Assembly: GCF_042747725.1 (NCBI RefSeq) | Contig: NZ_JBHZGO010000083.1 | Location: 62,001 to 126,000 of the forward strand | Direction of reading: 5' to 3' | From: FACHB-T130 sp042747725 | GTDB lineage: Bacteria; Cyanobacteriota; Cyanobacteriia; Cyanobacteriales; FACHB-T130 | DNA: 64,000 bases | In this document: one piece after another, positions 40,745-49,809 of the stretch | How positions within the stretch are numbered: position 1 is the first letter of the stretch | Layout of the letters: the number at the start of each line of letters is the position of its first letter | Notes under the pieces: model-generated | The model's database searches: none | What the model saw: only the letters and a program-made list of their open reading frames with translations | What the model was told of the DNA's origin: nothing | Program-made: the position numbers and the translations under genes

Positions 40745-43330
40745 TCACATCAAATTCAGCGGGTCAACATCTATTGTCAAGCTGACTGAGGACGGGCAGA
40801 GGAGGCGCAACTCGTTGAAATCCGGTAATTCTGGCAGCGAATCAGGCGCAAACTTGAGCATAATCTGCCATCGATATCGATTCGCCACCCGTAAGATACT
40901 CGCCGGTGCTGGCCCTAATATCTCATACATCGGGCTGGTGGGATGGGCATCTGAACTGCTATCCCCCTGGAGTGTATTTGAAGCCAGCCCCGCTGCTAGC
41001 ATTTCGGCAGTTTCCTGAACTTCAGCGGCATCGGTGCTGCTTAGCCGCAACAAAATGAGACGTCCGTAGGGAGGATAATTCAGCGCCTCTCGTTGTTCTA
41101 ACTCTGTCTCGATGAAAGATTGATACTGGTGACGCCGTACTGCTTGAATGACTGCGTGTTCTGGGGTGTAAGTTTGAATAATTACTTGACCGGGGTCATT
41201 GCCTCGACCAGCACGACCTGCAACTTGTGTCAAGGTTTGAAATGCTCTTTCTGAGGCTCGGTAGTCGGGTAGATGCAGCAACCCATCAGCGGCGACAACT
41301 CCCACCAGTGTCACCTGGGATATATCTAGCCCTTTGGTGAGCATTTGAGTCCCAATTAACAAGTCGGCTTCTCCGTTGGTAAAGCGCGTCAGCAGCGTGC
41401 GATGAGCGCCTTTGGTGCGGGTGGTGTCGCTATCGAACCGGATATAGCGCAACTGAGGGAACTGCTGCGCTAATTCCTGGGCGACTCGCTGGGTGCCACT
41501 GCCGAAAAATTTTAGGTAGGGGGAACCGCATTCGGGGCAGGATTGAGGATGCGATCGCACAAAATTACAGTAATGACACCTCAATAATTCAGCGGCTTCT
41601 TCATGAGTGTGGTGATACGCCAGCGAAACATCGCAGTGAGGACACTCAATCACATACCCACAGCTGCGGCAAGAAACAAAGGTACTATGTCCCCGCCGAT
41701 GGATAAATAAAATTCCCTGTTTCCCCTCATCTTGTAGCTGCTGCAAGCCTTCCTGAAGCGACCGGCTAAAAATCGAGCGATTCCCTTGCTGCAACTCTTG
41801 GCGCATATCCACCACTTCTACCGGCGGTAGAGGGCGCGATTGGATGCGTTCAGGCAATGAGAGGTAATGGGTAAGAGAGTTTTCAGTTGAAGAGGTTAAC
41901 TCCTGACTCGTAATATTCACCCAGGTTTCTAGGGAAGGGGTGGCGGAACCTAAGACGAGGGGGCAGTTTTCCAACTCGGCACGCCAAGTCGCAACCGTGC
42001 GGGCGTGATAAGTGGGTGCGGGTTGGTCTTGCTTGAAGCTGGAGTCGTGTTCCTCATCTAACACTATCAGCCCCAGGCGTGGCAGTGGGGCAAAGATGGC
42101 TGAGCGGGTGCCAATGACGACTTGGGCTGCACCCGCCAGCATTTGCCGCCAGGTGTCGTAGCGTTCGCCATCGGAAAGGGCGCTGTGATAGACGCAGACT
42201 TTGTTGCCAAAACGGGCGCGGAATCGGTCGGTGAGTTGGGGTGTAAGACCAATTTCCGGGACGAGGACGAGGGCAGATTGTCCCCGTTCTAAGATCGGGG
42301 CGATCGCTTGTAAATATACCTCTGTCTTCCCGGAACCCGTGACTCCGTGCAACAGCACCCTCGCAAAACTAGATAAAGATGCGATCGCTTCTAACGCCTC
42401 AGATTGAGCAGGTGTTAATGCTTTCGGTTGATCCCCAGCCAAGATCGGTTCTGCGGAAGTTCGCAACATCTCCCGTTCTTGAATGACCACACAGCCTTTT
42501 TGCTCCAGCGTCTTGATGGTGGATGAACTGGCATTGCAGATTTGCAGCAACTCAGTCAACAACAAATCGCCGCCGCGCCGCCGCAGCACTTCCAAAATTT
42601 CCCGTTGGCGCTGCGTCAAGTCGAGGGGAAAAACATCGGCAACCAGCGTCACGGCTTTCTGTAACTTCGGTCGCTGGGTTCTGGGCGGTTCCAGGTAACT
42701 TTCGACTAATTTAACCCGCAATAACTCCCGGATTGCTCGATACGCTCCTCTAACTTGACGCTGGAGGTAGACGAAGCTGTAGTCTCCAGAGGGTTGAGCT
42801 TGCAGAAGTTCCAAAATCTGACAGGCAGATGGACTCAAGTAATTGGCACTTCCCGCTTGTCCGGCTTGTCCCCCCCTCTCCCCTTCTCCTGGGGCAAGAC
42901 GGATGCGACGCTGCGATCGCCCTAACAATCCCGGCGGTAGCGCTACTCGAATCACCTGAATCAGCTGGGTGTAGTAATATTCTGCGACTTGGTTCAGCAG
43001 TTGCCAGTAAGTCGGCGGGAAAAACCCAGCACTCACCACATCCTCCACATCCCGGATTTTGGCTGGGTTCAAATCTGGCGGCGGTGCATCGCAAATCCGG
43101 ATAGCGATCGCTCCCAAAACTTGCGCCCCAAACGGCACGCTCAAAATATCCCCCGGCTGCACTTGCAACTGGGCGGGCAACCGATAGGTATACAACCGCT
43201 TCTGCGCTTCTGCTTCTGGACAATCCACCAGCACTTCTATCCATCGATTCTGTCCAGAATCAGACTGGTCGTAGGATGCTCTACTTTCCAGCACAATGCC
43301 CGAACGCCCGACATTGGGATTTGACGACAT
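40745..43330 (-). CDS. priA: Primosomal replication restart helicase PriA
   Basis: Restarts stalled forks. It has 861 residues from ATG 43330, chosen because gagaggggg lies 5 bp upstream; a longer frame to 43384 adds 18 unlikely residues. It has an N-terminal DNA-binding domain, Walker A HGVTGSGKTEVYL, the DEEH box VLDEEHDSSF, and eight zinc-binding cysteines from CRSCGYVIECPHC to HPQSCPECGS. Helicase motifs V and VI follow (TQMLTKGLD, QVAGRAGRG). A roughly 25-residue Gly/Gln insert (about 165-190) is unusual. Confidence 0.96.
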   Translation of the reverse strand: MSSNPNVGRSGIVLESRASYDQSDSGQNRWIEVLVDCPEAEAQKRLYTYRLPAQLQVQPGDILSVPFGAQVLGAIAIRICDAPPPDLNPAKIRDVEDVVSAGFFPPTYWQLLNQVAEYYYTQLIQVIRVALPPGLLGRSQRRIRLAPGEGERGGQAGQAGSANYLSPSACQILELLQAQPSGDYSFVYLQRQVRGAYRAIRELLRVKLVESYLEPPRTQRPKLQKAVTLVADVFPLDLTQRQREILEVLRRRGGDLLLTELLQICNASSSTIKTLEQKGCVVIQEREMLRTSAEPILAGDQPKALTPAQSEALEAIASLSSFARVLLHGVTGSGKTEVYLQAIAPILERGQSALVLVPEIGLTPQLTDRFRARFGNKVCVYHSALSDGERYDTWRQMLAGAAQVVIGTRSAIFAPLPRLGLIVLDEEHDSSFKQDQPAPTYHARTVATWRAELENCPLVLGSATPSLETWVNITSQELTSSTENSLTHYLSLPERIQSRPLPPVEVVDMRQELQQGNRSIFSRSLQEGLQQLQDEGKQGILFIHRRGHSTFVSCRSCGYVIECPHCDVSLAYHHTHEEAAELLRCHYCNFVRSHPQSCPECGSPYLKFFGSGTQRVAQELAQQFPQLRYIRFDSDTTRTKGAHRTLLTRFTNGEADLLIGTQMLTKGLDISQVTLVGVVAADGLLHLPDYRASERAFQTLTQVAGRAGRGNDPGQVIIQTYTPEHAVIQAVRRHQYQSFIETELEQREALNYPPYGRLILLRLSSTDAAEVQETAEMLAAGLASNTLQGDSSSDAHPTSPMYEILGPAPASILRVANRYRWQIMLKFAPDSLPELPDFNELRLLCPSSVSLTIDVDPLNLM

Positions 43331-43523
43331 ATTCCCCCTCTCCCTTGGCAGCCAGATGCTACAGCCAGCTCTCCAGACCGCCATGCTTGTCGCTTACTGT
43401 AGACCAGTTAATTTTAGCTGGCTGTAGACTCTTGAGGGACTTGAAATTCAACAACGTCTGAGGTCGTAACGACTAGGATAAAAGTAGGATACAAATGTCC
43501 CGCCTGGATGCTTGTATGTGAGT

Positions 43524-43604
43524 ATACTTGCTATCCTCTATCTATCGTGCAGAGCGCGGATGCCTATTTTCTCCCTATCGATAGAGAGGAAAGCTATCAA
43601 GTAT
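43524..43604. promoter_or_regulatory. Long imperfect hairpin upstream of the sigma factor gene
   Basis: Left arm atacttgctatcctctatct and the reverse complement of the right arm (43579-43604) agree at most positions over about 24 bp, with a GC-containing loop between. It could be a structured leader, small RNA or terminator for priA-region transcription. No known riboswitch class recognised. Confidence 0.45.
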
Positions 43605-43674
43605 ATGAGATCCTGTGTGAATAGCATAGGAAATTTAAAAAAGTTTAAACTTTCCTGAATTAGGAGTCAGAAAG

Positions 43675-43719
43675 ATGCAAACAATTCCCAGGTTTGGCAT
43701 GGATTTGAATTTAATTTAA
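43675..43719 (+). CDS. Possible 14-residue upstream peptide
   Basis: ATG preceded by taggagtcagaaag encodes MQTIPRFGMDLNLI and stops. The ribosome site is good, but length alone gives no statistical support. It lies about 350 bp before the sigma factor start. Confidence 0.25.
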   Translation: MQTIPRFGMDLNLI

Positions 43720-44069
43720 TTGAAAATTATCTACGACCTCAAAGCTGATGGCAAGCTTCTGATAGACTAGGGCATCACCTTCATGTTCCCTGATTTTTTC
43801 TTAAGACGCATACCAAATCTAAAGCGCTTCTAGATTCTGTAATCGAGAAATGTAATCAGGGAAACAATCAAAAAGCTATTTTCTGGTAGCCTTAAAAAGC
43901 TATTTGTAACTTGAAAGGTTGGAAAAAAATTTTGAGTGTTACAAAGCTGGGAACCGATCTGGCATAGCCACGAGCGGATAAATGAAGCTCAAAATTAGCA
44001 AAGAATCCAGACAGTAAAAATAAAGTTGACCCTTGAGTCTATGCTCGTAGAGCCTGTCTTCAGTCCGTC

Positions 44070-45269
44070 ATGGATATGTACAAAGAGAGCATCCGTTCCC
44101 ATCAACTCGCTTTATCCAATACCGACTCAGACCTTGCTATGAATATTGCTGACCTGAACCGAAGCGACGTGGAATCTACATCCGATCGGGATTTTGTAGA
44201 TATTACCGACCAGCAAATGGAAGAAACCACTGAAATAGAAATCGTCAGTGTTGAAGATGAAATTTCAGAGGAAATCGATAAATTAGCCGATGCCCGCCCC
44301 TCTGAATACCGCAAAACCATCTCCGACGATACTGTAGGAGCGTTTTTTAAGGAGATGGCACGCTATCCACTTCTGAAACCAGATGAAGAAGTGGAATTAG
44401 CCCATCGCGTCCAATATTTAGTCAAAATAGAAGCGCTCCAAGAAAAATTACAAAAAGAGTTGGAACGCGATCCCACAAAAGCAGAACTGGCAGCAGCAGA
44501 TGGGATCTCGGAACGGCAGATGGAACATCTGCTGTATCGTGGACGGGTAGCGAAACGGAAGATGATTCGCTCGAACCTGCGATTGGTTGTTTCTATTGCT
44601 AAACGATATTTGAACCGAGGTGTTCAATTCCTCGATTTAATTCAGGAAGGGGCGCTGGGATTAAACCGCGCTACGGAAAAGTTTGATCCCGACAAAGGTT
44701 ACAAGTTTTCTACCTATGCCTATTGGTGGATTCGGCAAGCAATCACGCGGACAATCGCCAACGATGCCAGAACGATTCGATTGCCGATTCACATTGTCGA
44801 GAAGTTAAACAAGCTCAAAAAAGCGCAGCGAGAACTCAAGCAAGAACTGCACCGCAATCCGACAGAAGAGGAACTGGCGCAATCTTTAGATATTGAGGCT
44901 TCGCAGTTGCGTCAGTTGTTGCAACTTAGAAGGCGATCGCTTTCTCTCAACCATCGCATCGGGAAGGGAGAAGAGACGGAACTGATGGATCTGTTGGAAG
45001 ATGGCGATAATCAATCTCCCGAAGAGCAGATGAGCGAAGCCATGATGCGCCAGGAAATCTGGGAAGTGTTGGGCGACGTTCTTACCGATCGGGAAAAAGA
45101 TGTCATATCTCTGCGGTATGGTTTAACCAGCAGCGAACCCTACACGTTAGAAGAAGTGGGCTGTTTATTTAATTTGTCCCGCGAACGAGTGCGTCAAATT
45201 CAAAGTAAAGCGATGCGGAAACTGCGGCGTCCCCAGGTTGCCAAACGCTTGAAAGGATGGCTCACGTAA
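44070..45269 (+). CDS. sigC: Group 2 RNA polymerase sigma-70 factor, probably SigC
   Basis: 399 residues. An acidic, non-conserved N-terminus (about 1-80) is followed by region 1.2 (DDTVGAFFKEMARYPLLKPDEEVELA). Region 2 (NLRLVVSIAKRYLNRGVQFLDLIQEGALGLNRATEKFDPDKGYKFSTYAYWWIRQAI) is the -10 recognition and melting helix. Region 3 has IRLPIHIVEKLNKL and region 4 ends LSRERVRQIQSKAMRKLRRP. It lacks the long region 1.1 of the housekeeping SigA. The SigC assignment rests on the FFKEMARYPLL start as I remember it and could be another group 2 factor. Confidence 0.85.
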   Translation: MDMYKESIRSHQLALSNTDSDLAMNIADLNRSDVESTSDRDFVDITDQQMEETTEIEIVSVEDEISEEIDKLADARPSEYRKTISDDTVGAFFKEMARYPLLKPDEEVELAHRVQYLVKIEALQEKLQKELERDPTKAELAAADGISERQMEHLLYRGRVAKRKMIRSNLRLVVSIAKRYLNRGVQFLDLIQEGALGLNRATEKFDPDKGYKFSTYAYWWIRQAITRTIANDARTIRLPIHIVEKLNKLKKAQRELKQELHRNPTEEELAQSLDIEASQLRQLLQLRRRSLSLNHRIGKGEETELMDLLEDGDNQSPEEQMSEAMMRQEIWEVLGDVLTDREKDVISLRYGLTSSEPYTLEEVGCLFNLSRERVRQIQSKAMRKLRRPQVAKRLKGWLT

Positions 45270-45279
45270 AAGTTGTTCG

Positions 45280-45340
45280 TTATCAGTGATTAGTTATTAG
45301 TTTTATGATTGACCAATGACCACTGACTGATGACTAATGA
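45280..45340. repeat. Heptad repeat array supplying the start codon of the GNAT gene
   Basis: Units gattagt/tattagt on the left and atgacca/ctgactg/atgacta on the right, mutually complementary. ATG 45337 of the acetyltransferase gene is part of the last unit. Confidence 0.75.
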
Positions 45341-45840
45341 CTACTGAATTGATTTTACGTCCAGCGGAGCCTGGGGATGCGTCGGTGCTGTTTGGGCTAA
45401 TTAAAGCACTGGCGGAGTATGAGAAACTCTCTGACGCTGTCACTGGCAATGCTGACGCCCTAAAAGACCATCTCTTCGGTTCTAAGCCTTATGTCGAGGC
45501 AATTCTAGCAGAATATGCGGGGCAAGCCGTGGGGTTTGCCCTGTTTTTCCATAACTATTCCACCTTTCTGACGAAGCCGGGAATTTATCTGGAAGACTTG
45601 TTTGTACTCCCGGAATATCGGCGTCAGGGGATCGGGAAGGCGCTTCTCACCCACCTAGCTCAGTTGGCTTTATCTCGCGGCTGTGGACGCTTGGAGTGGA
45701 GCGTTTTAGATTGGAATGAACCGGCGATCGCATTCTACAAGTGCATGGGTGCTGACGTTTTGCCCGACTGGCGGATTTGCCGCGTTACGGGCGATTCTCT
45801 CGTGAGTATGGCTGCAACCCTTAACCCCTTCTGCCAGTGA
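45337..45840 (+). CDS. GNAT family N-acetyltransferase (diamine acetyltransferase-like)
   Basis: A 167-residue acetyl-CoA-dependent acetyltransferase. Motif A is LPEYRRQGIGKALLTHLAQLAL. The segments NYSTFLTKPGIYLEDLFV and EWSVLDWNEPAIAFYKCMGAD are those of spermidine/spermine N1-acetyltransferase-like (SAT/SSAT) enzymes, so a polyamine or thialysine substrate is likely but not certain. Its start codon lies in a heptad repeat, and its 3' end overlaps the convergent pstB by 20 bp. Confidence 0.88.
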   Translation: MTTELILRPAEPGDASVLFGLIKALAEYEKLSDAVTGNADALKDHLFGSKPYVEAILAEYAGQAVGFALFFHNYSTFLTKPGIYLEDLFVLPEYRRQGIGKALLTHLAQLALSRGCGRLEWSVLDWNEPAIAFYKCMGADVLPDWRICRVTGDSLVSMAATLNPFCQ

Positions 45841-46642
45841 CGTAGGCAGCCGTTAGAGGGTGCTGGGGAGATTCAAAAATCTGGGCAACTGAACCGGATT
45901 CGATCAATTGTCCAGCGCCATCCTGAACCCAAAACAGCGCCACATCATCCGCAATCCGCTTTGCCTGTGCCAGATTGTGAGTGACGACGAGGACTGTATA
46001 TTTGCCGCGCAGATTGACGATCAAATCCTCTACGACTTCACCAGAAAGCGGATCGAGGGCACTGCAAGGCTCATCCATTAGGAGAACATCGGGAATGAGT
46101 GCGATCGCTCTGGCAAGACACAACCGTTGTTGTTGACCGCCAGAAAGGGCAAGGGCAGGAGATTTCAGCCTGTCCTTCACCTCATCCCACAAGCCGACAT
46201 CCCGCAAAGCATCTTCGACAATTTCATCGATTTTTTCTCGATTCCTAACTCCGTGTTCTCTAAGCGGAAATTCAAGATTTCTGATAATGGAAAGTGGGAA
46301 GGGGTTGGGTTTTTGAAATAGCATTCCTACCCGGCGGCGCAATGAAATTACATCGATTTCTTGCACATCTCGATCCCCCAGCAGAATCCGCCCTGATAAC
46401 CGACAGTTGTTCGTTAAATCGGTAAGGCGGTTCAGACAAGAGAGAAAGCTTGTTTTACCACAACCGGAAGGGCCAATTAGAGCTGCGATTTCACCTGATT
46501 TAATCGCGAGTGTGACATCTTTAAATGCGGGTTTATTCGCGTAAGAAAGGCTTAAATTCTCGGTTTTTATTTCCGGTGGATTACTGGGAAGTGAGGCTAA
46601 ATTTTGCTCTTGGATATGAATTTCGCTTGTAGAGTGTTTCAT
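45821..46642 (-). CDS. pstB: Phosphate ABC transporter ATP-binding protein PstB
   Basis: The ATPase of the high-affinity phosphate importer. It has 273 residues from ATG 46642; a TTG at 46660 would extend it by six. Walker A GPSGCGKTSFLSCLNRL, signature LSGGQQQRLCLARA, Walker B VLLMDEPCSALDP, and the switch His in VVTHNLAQAKRIADD are all present. Last gene of the arsR-pstSCAB operon. Its end overlaps the convergent GNAT gene. Confidence 0.95.
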   Translation of the reverse strand: MKHSTSEIHIQEQNLASLPSNPPEIKTENLSLSYANKPAFKDVTLAIKSGEIAALIGPSGCGKTSFLSCLNRLTDLTNNCRLSGRILLGDRDVQEIDVISLRRRVGMLFQKPNPFPLSIIRNLEFPLREHGVRNREKIDEIVEDALRDVGLWDEVKDRLKSPALALSGGQQQRLCLARAIALIPDVLLMDEPCSALDPLSGEVVEDLIVNLRGKYTVLVVTHNLAQAKRIADDVALFWVQDGAGQLIESGSVAQIFESPQHPLTAAYVTGRRG

Positions 46643-46702
46643 GAAGAATTTGAACCGCAAAGACGCGAAGTATGCAAAGGAAGAACGCGAGGTAAGATTG
46701 GT

Positions 46703-47620
46703 TTACGCTACCCAAATTCGGGATTGCCGAAAACGCTCTGCTAGCCAAGATATTGCAGCATTAATGAGTAATAGAAAGCTGACTAATACGAGAGCAGAGG
46801 CATAGGCGTTTGGTTCGCCACCAGAGACGTTCATGGCGAGATCGTAAATGTGAACCGAGAGCGATCGCCCGGAATCCCACAGTGACTCTGGCATCCGATC
46901 GACATAACCGCTGGTAAAGATTAAAGCAGCAGTTTCAGCGATCGCTCTTCCCAAACCCAACAGCAACCCCACGACTAATCCAGGCATTGCGGCTGGTAGC
47001 AGTAACTCCCATAATGTTGCTGTACGCGAGAGTCCCAGCGCCGCCGCCGAACGTCGATAGTCATCCGGTACGCCTCGGAAACCCTCCTGGGTTGAGCGAA
47101 TCACAATCGGCAGCACCATACACGCCAGCGTCAACCCACCAGAAAGAATCGAAAAGCCCATTCCCAAGGTTTTACAGAAAAAAGCATTGCCGAAAAGACC
47201 GAAAACAATTGAAGGGACGCCTGCTAAAACATCCAAGCTAAGGCGCACCAACCGCCCCAAAATACTCTCATTTGAGGTAAATTCAGCCAGCAATATTGCA
47301 GTCCCTACTCCTAAAGGAATTGAAACTGCCATGCAAACTCCTACAATCAGCGCTGTCGAGACTAAAATGGGTGCAATTCCTCCATCTCGACCAGCATTGT
47401 GGGGCGTTGTTGTCAGAAACTCCCAGTTAATTTGACCGATACCAGAAACAAAAATCTCGCTCAATAGCCATAACAGCGAAGCTGTTATTAAAGCGACAGA
47501 TGCCCAGACAACTACAATTGAAATTAACTCATAAACAGGTAAAGATTTTAAACCCAAAAGATGGGTTCCTTCTTTTGATTCTCGCCTTTTTACTGGTGAT
47601 TTTACCAAGGGTTTAGTCAT
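46703..47620 (-). CDS. pstA: Phosphate ABC transporter permease PstA
   Basis: 305 residues from ATG 47620 (MTKPLVKSPVKRR). The frame is open to 47683, but the extra 21 residues would be encoded partly by the 72-bp palindromic repeat there, so I reject that start. Six membrane helices are visible. The EAA-type loop facing PstB is in YRRSAAALGLSRTATLWELLLPAAMPGL. GRAIAETAALIFTSG is family-typical. Confidence 0.95.
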   Translation of the reverse strand: MTKPLVKSPVKRRESKEGTHLLGLKSLPVYELISIVVVWASVALITASLLWLLSEIFVSGIGQINWEFLTTTPHNAGRDGGIAPILVSTALIVGVCMAVSIPLGVGTAILLAEFTSNESILGRLVRLSLDVLAGVPSIVFGLFGNAFFCKTLGMGFSILSGGLTLACMVLPIVIRSTQEGFRGVPDDYRRSAAALGLSRTATLWELLLPAAMPGLVVGLLLGLGRAIAETAALIFTSGYVDRMPESLWDSGRSLSVHIYDLAMNVSGGEPNAYASALVLVSFLLLINAAISWLAERFRQSRIWVA

Positions 47621-47652
47621 AGATGTGTAATACCGTCCAGGTAAGAATAATT

Positions 47653-47724
47653 GTAGGTTGGGTTGAGGAACGAAACCCAACATTGATAAGCCTTTGTTGG
47701 GTTTCGTTCCTCAACCCAACCTAC
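47653..47724. repeat. 72-bp near-perfect palindrome inside the pst operon
   Basis: 30-bp perfect stem starting gtaggttgggttgaggaacg with a 12-nt loop, between pstC (ends 47736) and pstA (starts 47620). Its outer bases are shared with the repeats at 25980 and 26142, so it belongs to the same family. As RNA it would form a very stable hairpin in the operon message. Confidence 0.92.
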
Positions 47725-47735
47725 ATTGAATCCTA

Positions 47736-48587
47736 TTAATAAAAATCTCCCTGATTAATCGTTTCGGCAACAACGACTAAAACCACAATCATTGCCATCA
47801 ATATCAACCCGCTGACAAACAAGGCGGCGCGGTGATTTCCCACGGCATAAGCCATCTCTAGAGCAATATTTGCCGTCAACGTCCGCACTGGCTCAAATAC
47901 ACCCTTTGGTACCTGCACGACGTTACCGCAAACCATTAGCACCGCCATTGTTTCACCGATCGCCCGTCCCGTCTCCAAGATGATCCCCGTTAATAGCCCT
48001 GATTTTGCTGCCGGAAAAACCACACCACGCACCATTGCCCAGCGTCCCAATCCCAGCGCCGCTGCACCCTGCAGGTAATCTGCGGGCACGTTGGCAAAGG
48101 TGGCATCTGCGACGAGGGCAATGGTGGGAAGAATCATCAGAGTTAGGATAAGAATCCCAGCGAATAAACTCGGTCCCGGCGGGTGAATCCGCCCGATAAT
48201 TGGCACCAGCACGACTAAACCCCAAAAACCATAAACGACTGAGGGAATCCCTGCTAAAAGCTCAATTAAGCGTCGGTAAATTTTGGCTAGAATCGGGGGT
48301 GCGTAATAGTGACAAAAAACTGCTGAAAGAATGCCCAATGGTGTTGCGACTAGCACAGAACCCGCCGTCACAAACAGCGACCCCCACAGCATCGGCATTA
48401 GGTTAAATTCTTCGCTAGCTGGATGCCAGGAGGGGTCGTTAAAGAAGCGCGTCAGCCCAATATTTTGCAAGATCGGCAAGGTTTCCCAGATCAGGAATAG
48501 CAGAATTAAAAGAGCGATCGCGCCAGAAACAATCGCCATTCCCCGCAATATCCAGACGAGTATGACTTCATTTCGCGACTGGGACAA
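47736..48587 (-). CDS. pstC: Phosphate ABC transporter permease PstC
   Basis: 283 residues with six membrane helices. The cytoplasmic EAA-like loop is in DYLQGAAALGLGRWAMVRGVVFPAAKSGLL. LETGRAIGETMAVLMVCGN and ELLAGIPSVVYGFWGLVVLVP are family-typical. Its start codon lies within the last codons of pstS (20-bp overlap), implying translational coupling. A large palindrome separates it from pstA. Confidence 0.95.
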   Translation of the reverse strand: MSQSRNEVILVWILRGMAIVSGAIALLILLFLIWETLPILQNIGLTRFFNDPSWHPASEEFNLMPMLWGSLFVTAGSVLVATPLGILSAVFCHYYAPPILAKIYRRLIELLAGIPSVVYGFWGLVVLVPIIGRIHPPGPSLFAGILILTLMILPTIALVADATFANVPADYLQGAAALGLGRWAMVRGVVFPAAKSGLLTGIILETGRAIGETMAVLMVCGNVVQVPKGVFEPVRTLTANIALEMAYAVGNHRAALFVSGLILMAMIVVLVVVAETINQGDFY

Positions 48588-49422
48588 AATATTGCTCCTT
48601 CACAATGTCTTGCACATCTTGAGAACCGGCAAAATCAATAAAGTCTTTTTGCAATCCAGTAGGTGTGGTTTTTGTTACTAAATTGAGAGGACGAGAAATC
48701 GGAAATGTGCCGTTGCTGACGTTGGCGATGGAGGCGTCTACTCCTTCTATTGGCAGCAGTTTGATCGGAGTATTGTGAGTGGCACCATATTCGCCAGAAC
48801 CAATGGAGACATAAGCGATCGCGTTGGGATTCCCTGCTACGGTTTTGATCCCTTGTTCGTTATCGCCAATCACCACATCGGCGCGAATGTCAGTTGTCTT
48901 TAATTTGAAGTGGTCGGCAAACAGTTCCAGGGTGGATCGACCCTCAGCTTTATTGACCACCGTAATCGGCGCATCTTTCCCCCCGACTTGTTTCCAGTTA
49001 TTGATTTTGTCGGTGTAGATATCGACAATTTGCTTGTCGGTCAGATTTTTAACTGGATTGTCTTGATTGAGAATGACCGAGACGCCATCGTTAGCAATGG
49101 TAAAAGCTTGCAAATCCTTCTCGCTGTCTTTGAGACTTCGCGAAACCATCCCAATATCCGCCACCCCCTGACGGGCATCTGCTACTCCCCGCGAAGATCC
49201 GCCCGTTTGCACGTCAATCCGGACTCCCGGATGTTGAGTTTCATAGCGCTTGGCAATCTCAGCCGCCAGAGGCGCTACCGTACTCGATCCCGTCAAAACC
49301 AGCTTGCCTTGTAACTTATCAGACGACTGGGTTGCCGCTTCTTGGGGCTTCCCGCAAGATTGCAGCCAAAAGCAGGTCGCCAACGCCATAGAAAGCGGCA
49401 CCAGCAGTCTTAGGTTTTTCAT
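48568..49422 (-). CDS. pstS: Phosphate-binding lipoprotein PstS
   Basis: 284 residues. The signal peptide ends in lipobox LQSC (Cys about 23), so it is membrane-tethered. Phosphate-binding segments include LTGSSTVAPLAAEIAKRYE, GGSSRGVADARQGVADIGMVSR and ITVVNKAEGRSTLELFADHF. It presents periplasmic phosphate to PstCA. It starts 21 bp after the arsR stop codon and overlaps pstC. Confidence 0.95.
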   Translation of the reverse strand: MKNLRLLVPLSMALATCFWLQSCGKPQEAATQSSDKLQGKLVLTGSSTVAPLAAEIAKRYETQHPGVRIDVQTGGSSRGVADARQGVADIGMVSRSLKDSEKDLQAFTIANDGVSVILNQDNPVKNLTDKQIVDIYTDKINNWKQVGGKDAPITVVNKAEGRSTLELFADHFKLKTTDIRADVVIGDNEQGIKTVAGNPNAIAYVSIGSGEYGATHNTPIKLLPIEGVDASIANVSNGTFPISRPLNLVTKTTPTGLQKDFIDFAGSQDVQDIVKEQYFVPVAK

Positions 49423-49443
49423 CTGTTATAAATTGAGGTTTTT

Positions 49444-49758
49444 TTATTGATTGGAATCAAAGGAAAGGAAACAACATCCCAAATCAATCGCCCGACCAGC
49501 ATTTGCCCTACCGATTGCAGGAGCTAGCTGATAAAGCACCGCCTTGCCATCTCGCGTCGCCGTCACAAAACCCTCTTCCCGCAAAACTTTTAGATGATGC
49601 GATAGCAAACTCTGTTGCAATCCCAGCACGGCATTCATCTCGCCAACGTGCTTGGGACCGCTGATGAGCAGTTCTAAAACCTGAAGCCGCGTTGAATCTG
49701 CCAAAGTTTTCAGTTTTTGGGCACAAAAGGACTGCGATGAGACTTTTTGGGTACTCAT
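49444..49758 (-). CDS. ArsR/SmtB family repressor heading the pst operon
   Basis: A 104-residue winged helix-turn-helix. LKTLADSTRLQVLELLISGPKHVGEMNAVLGLQQSLLSHHLKVLREEGFV is the full ArsR DNA-binding core. The E. coli ArsR-type metal motif (CxC in the recognition helix region) is absent. A vicinal cysteine pair, Cys95-Cys96, lies near the C-terminus. Arsenite-binding C-terminal cysteines at such positions are known from the Acidithiobacillus ArsR. It is likely to repress itself and pstSCAB; inducer arsenite or another soft metal is inference. Confidence 0.88.
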   Translation of the reverse strand: MSTQKVSSQSFCAQKLKTLADSTRLQVLELLISGPKHVGEMNAVLGLQQSLLSHHLKVLREEGFVTATRDGKAVLYQLAPAIGRANAGRAIDLGCCFLSFDSNQ

Positions 49759-49809
49759 AGATTCACCTGTGCGAAGTTGGGAACCAACCCAGGCTTGCCC
49801 TGGATCGAG

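Larger units (their letters stand above)
43331..44069. other. Long intergenic leader upstream of the sigma factor
   Basis: About 740 bp between the divergent priA and sigma factor genes. It holds a long imperfect hairpin (43524-43604) and a possible 14-codon ORF with a ribosome site (43675-43719). The rest is AT-rich with no recognised gene. Confidence 0.5.

Noticed and set aside
47621..47683. Longer N-terminus for PstA
   Set aside because: The added residues come from the palindromic repeat and lie before a membrane protein start typical of PstA (MTKPLVKS).
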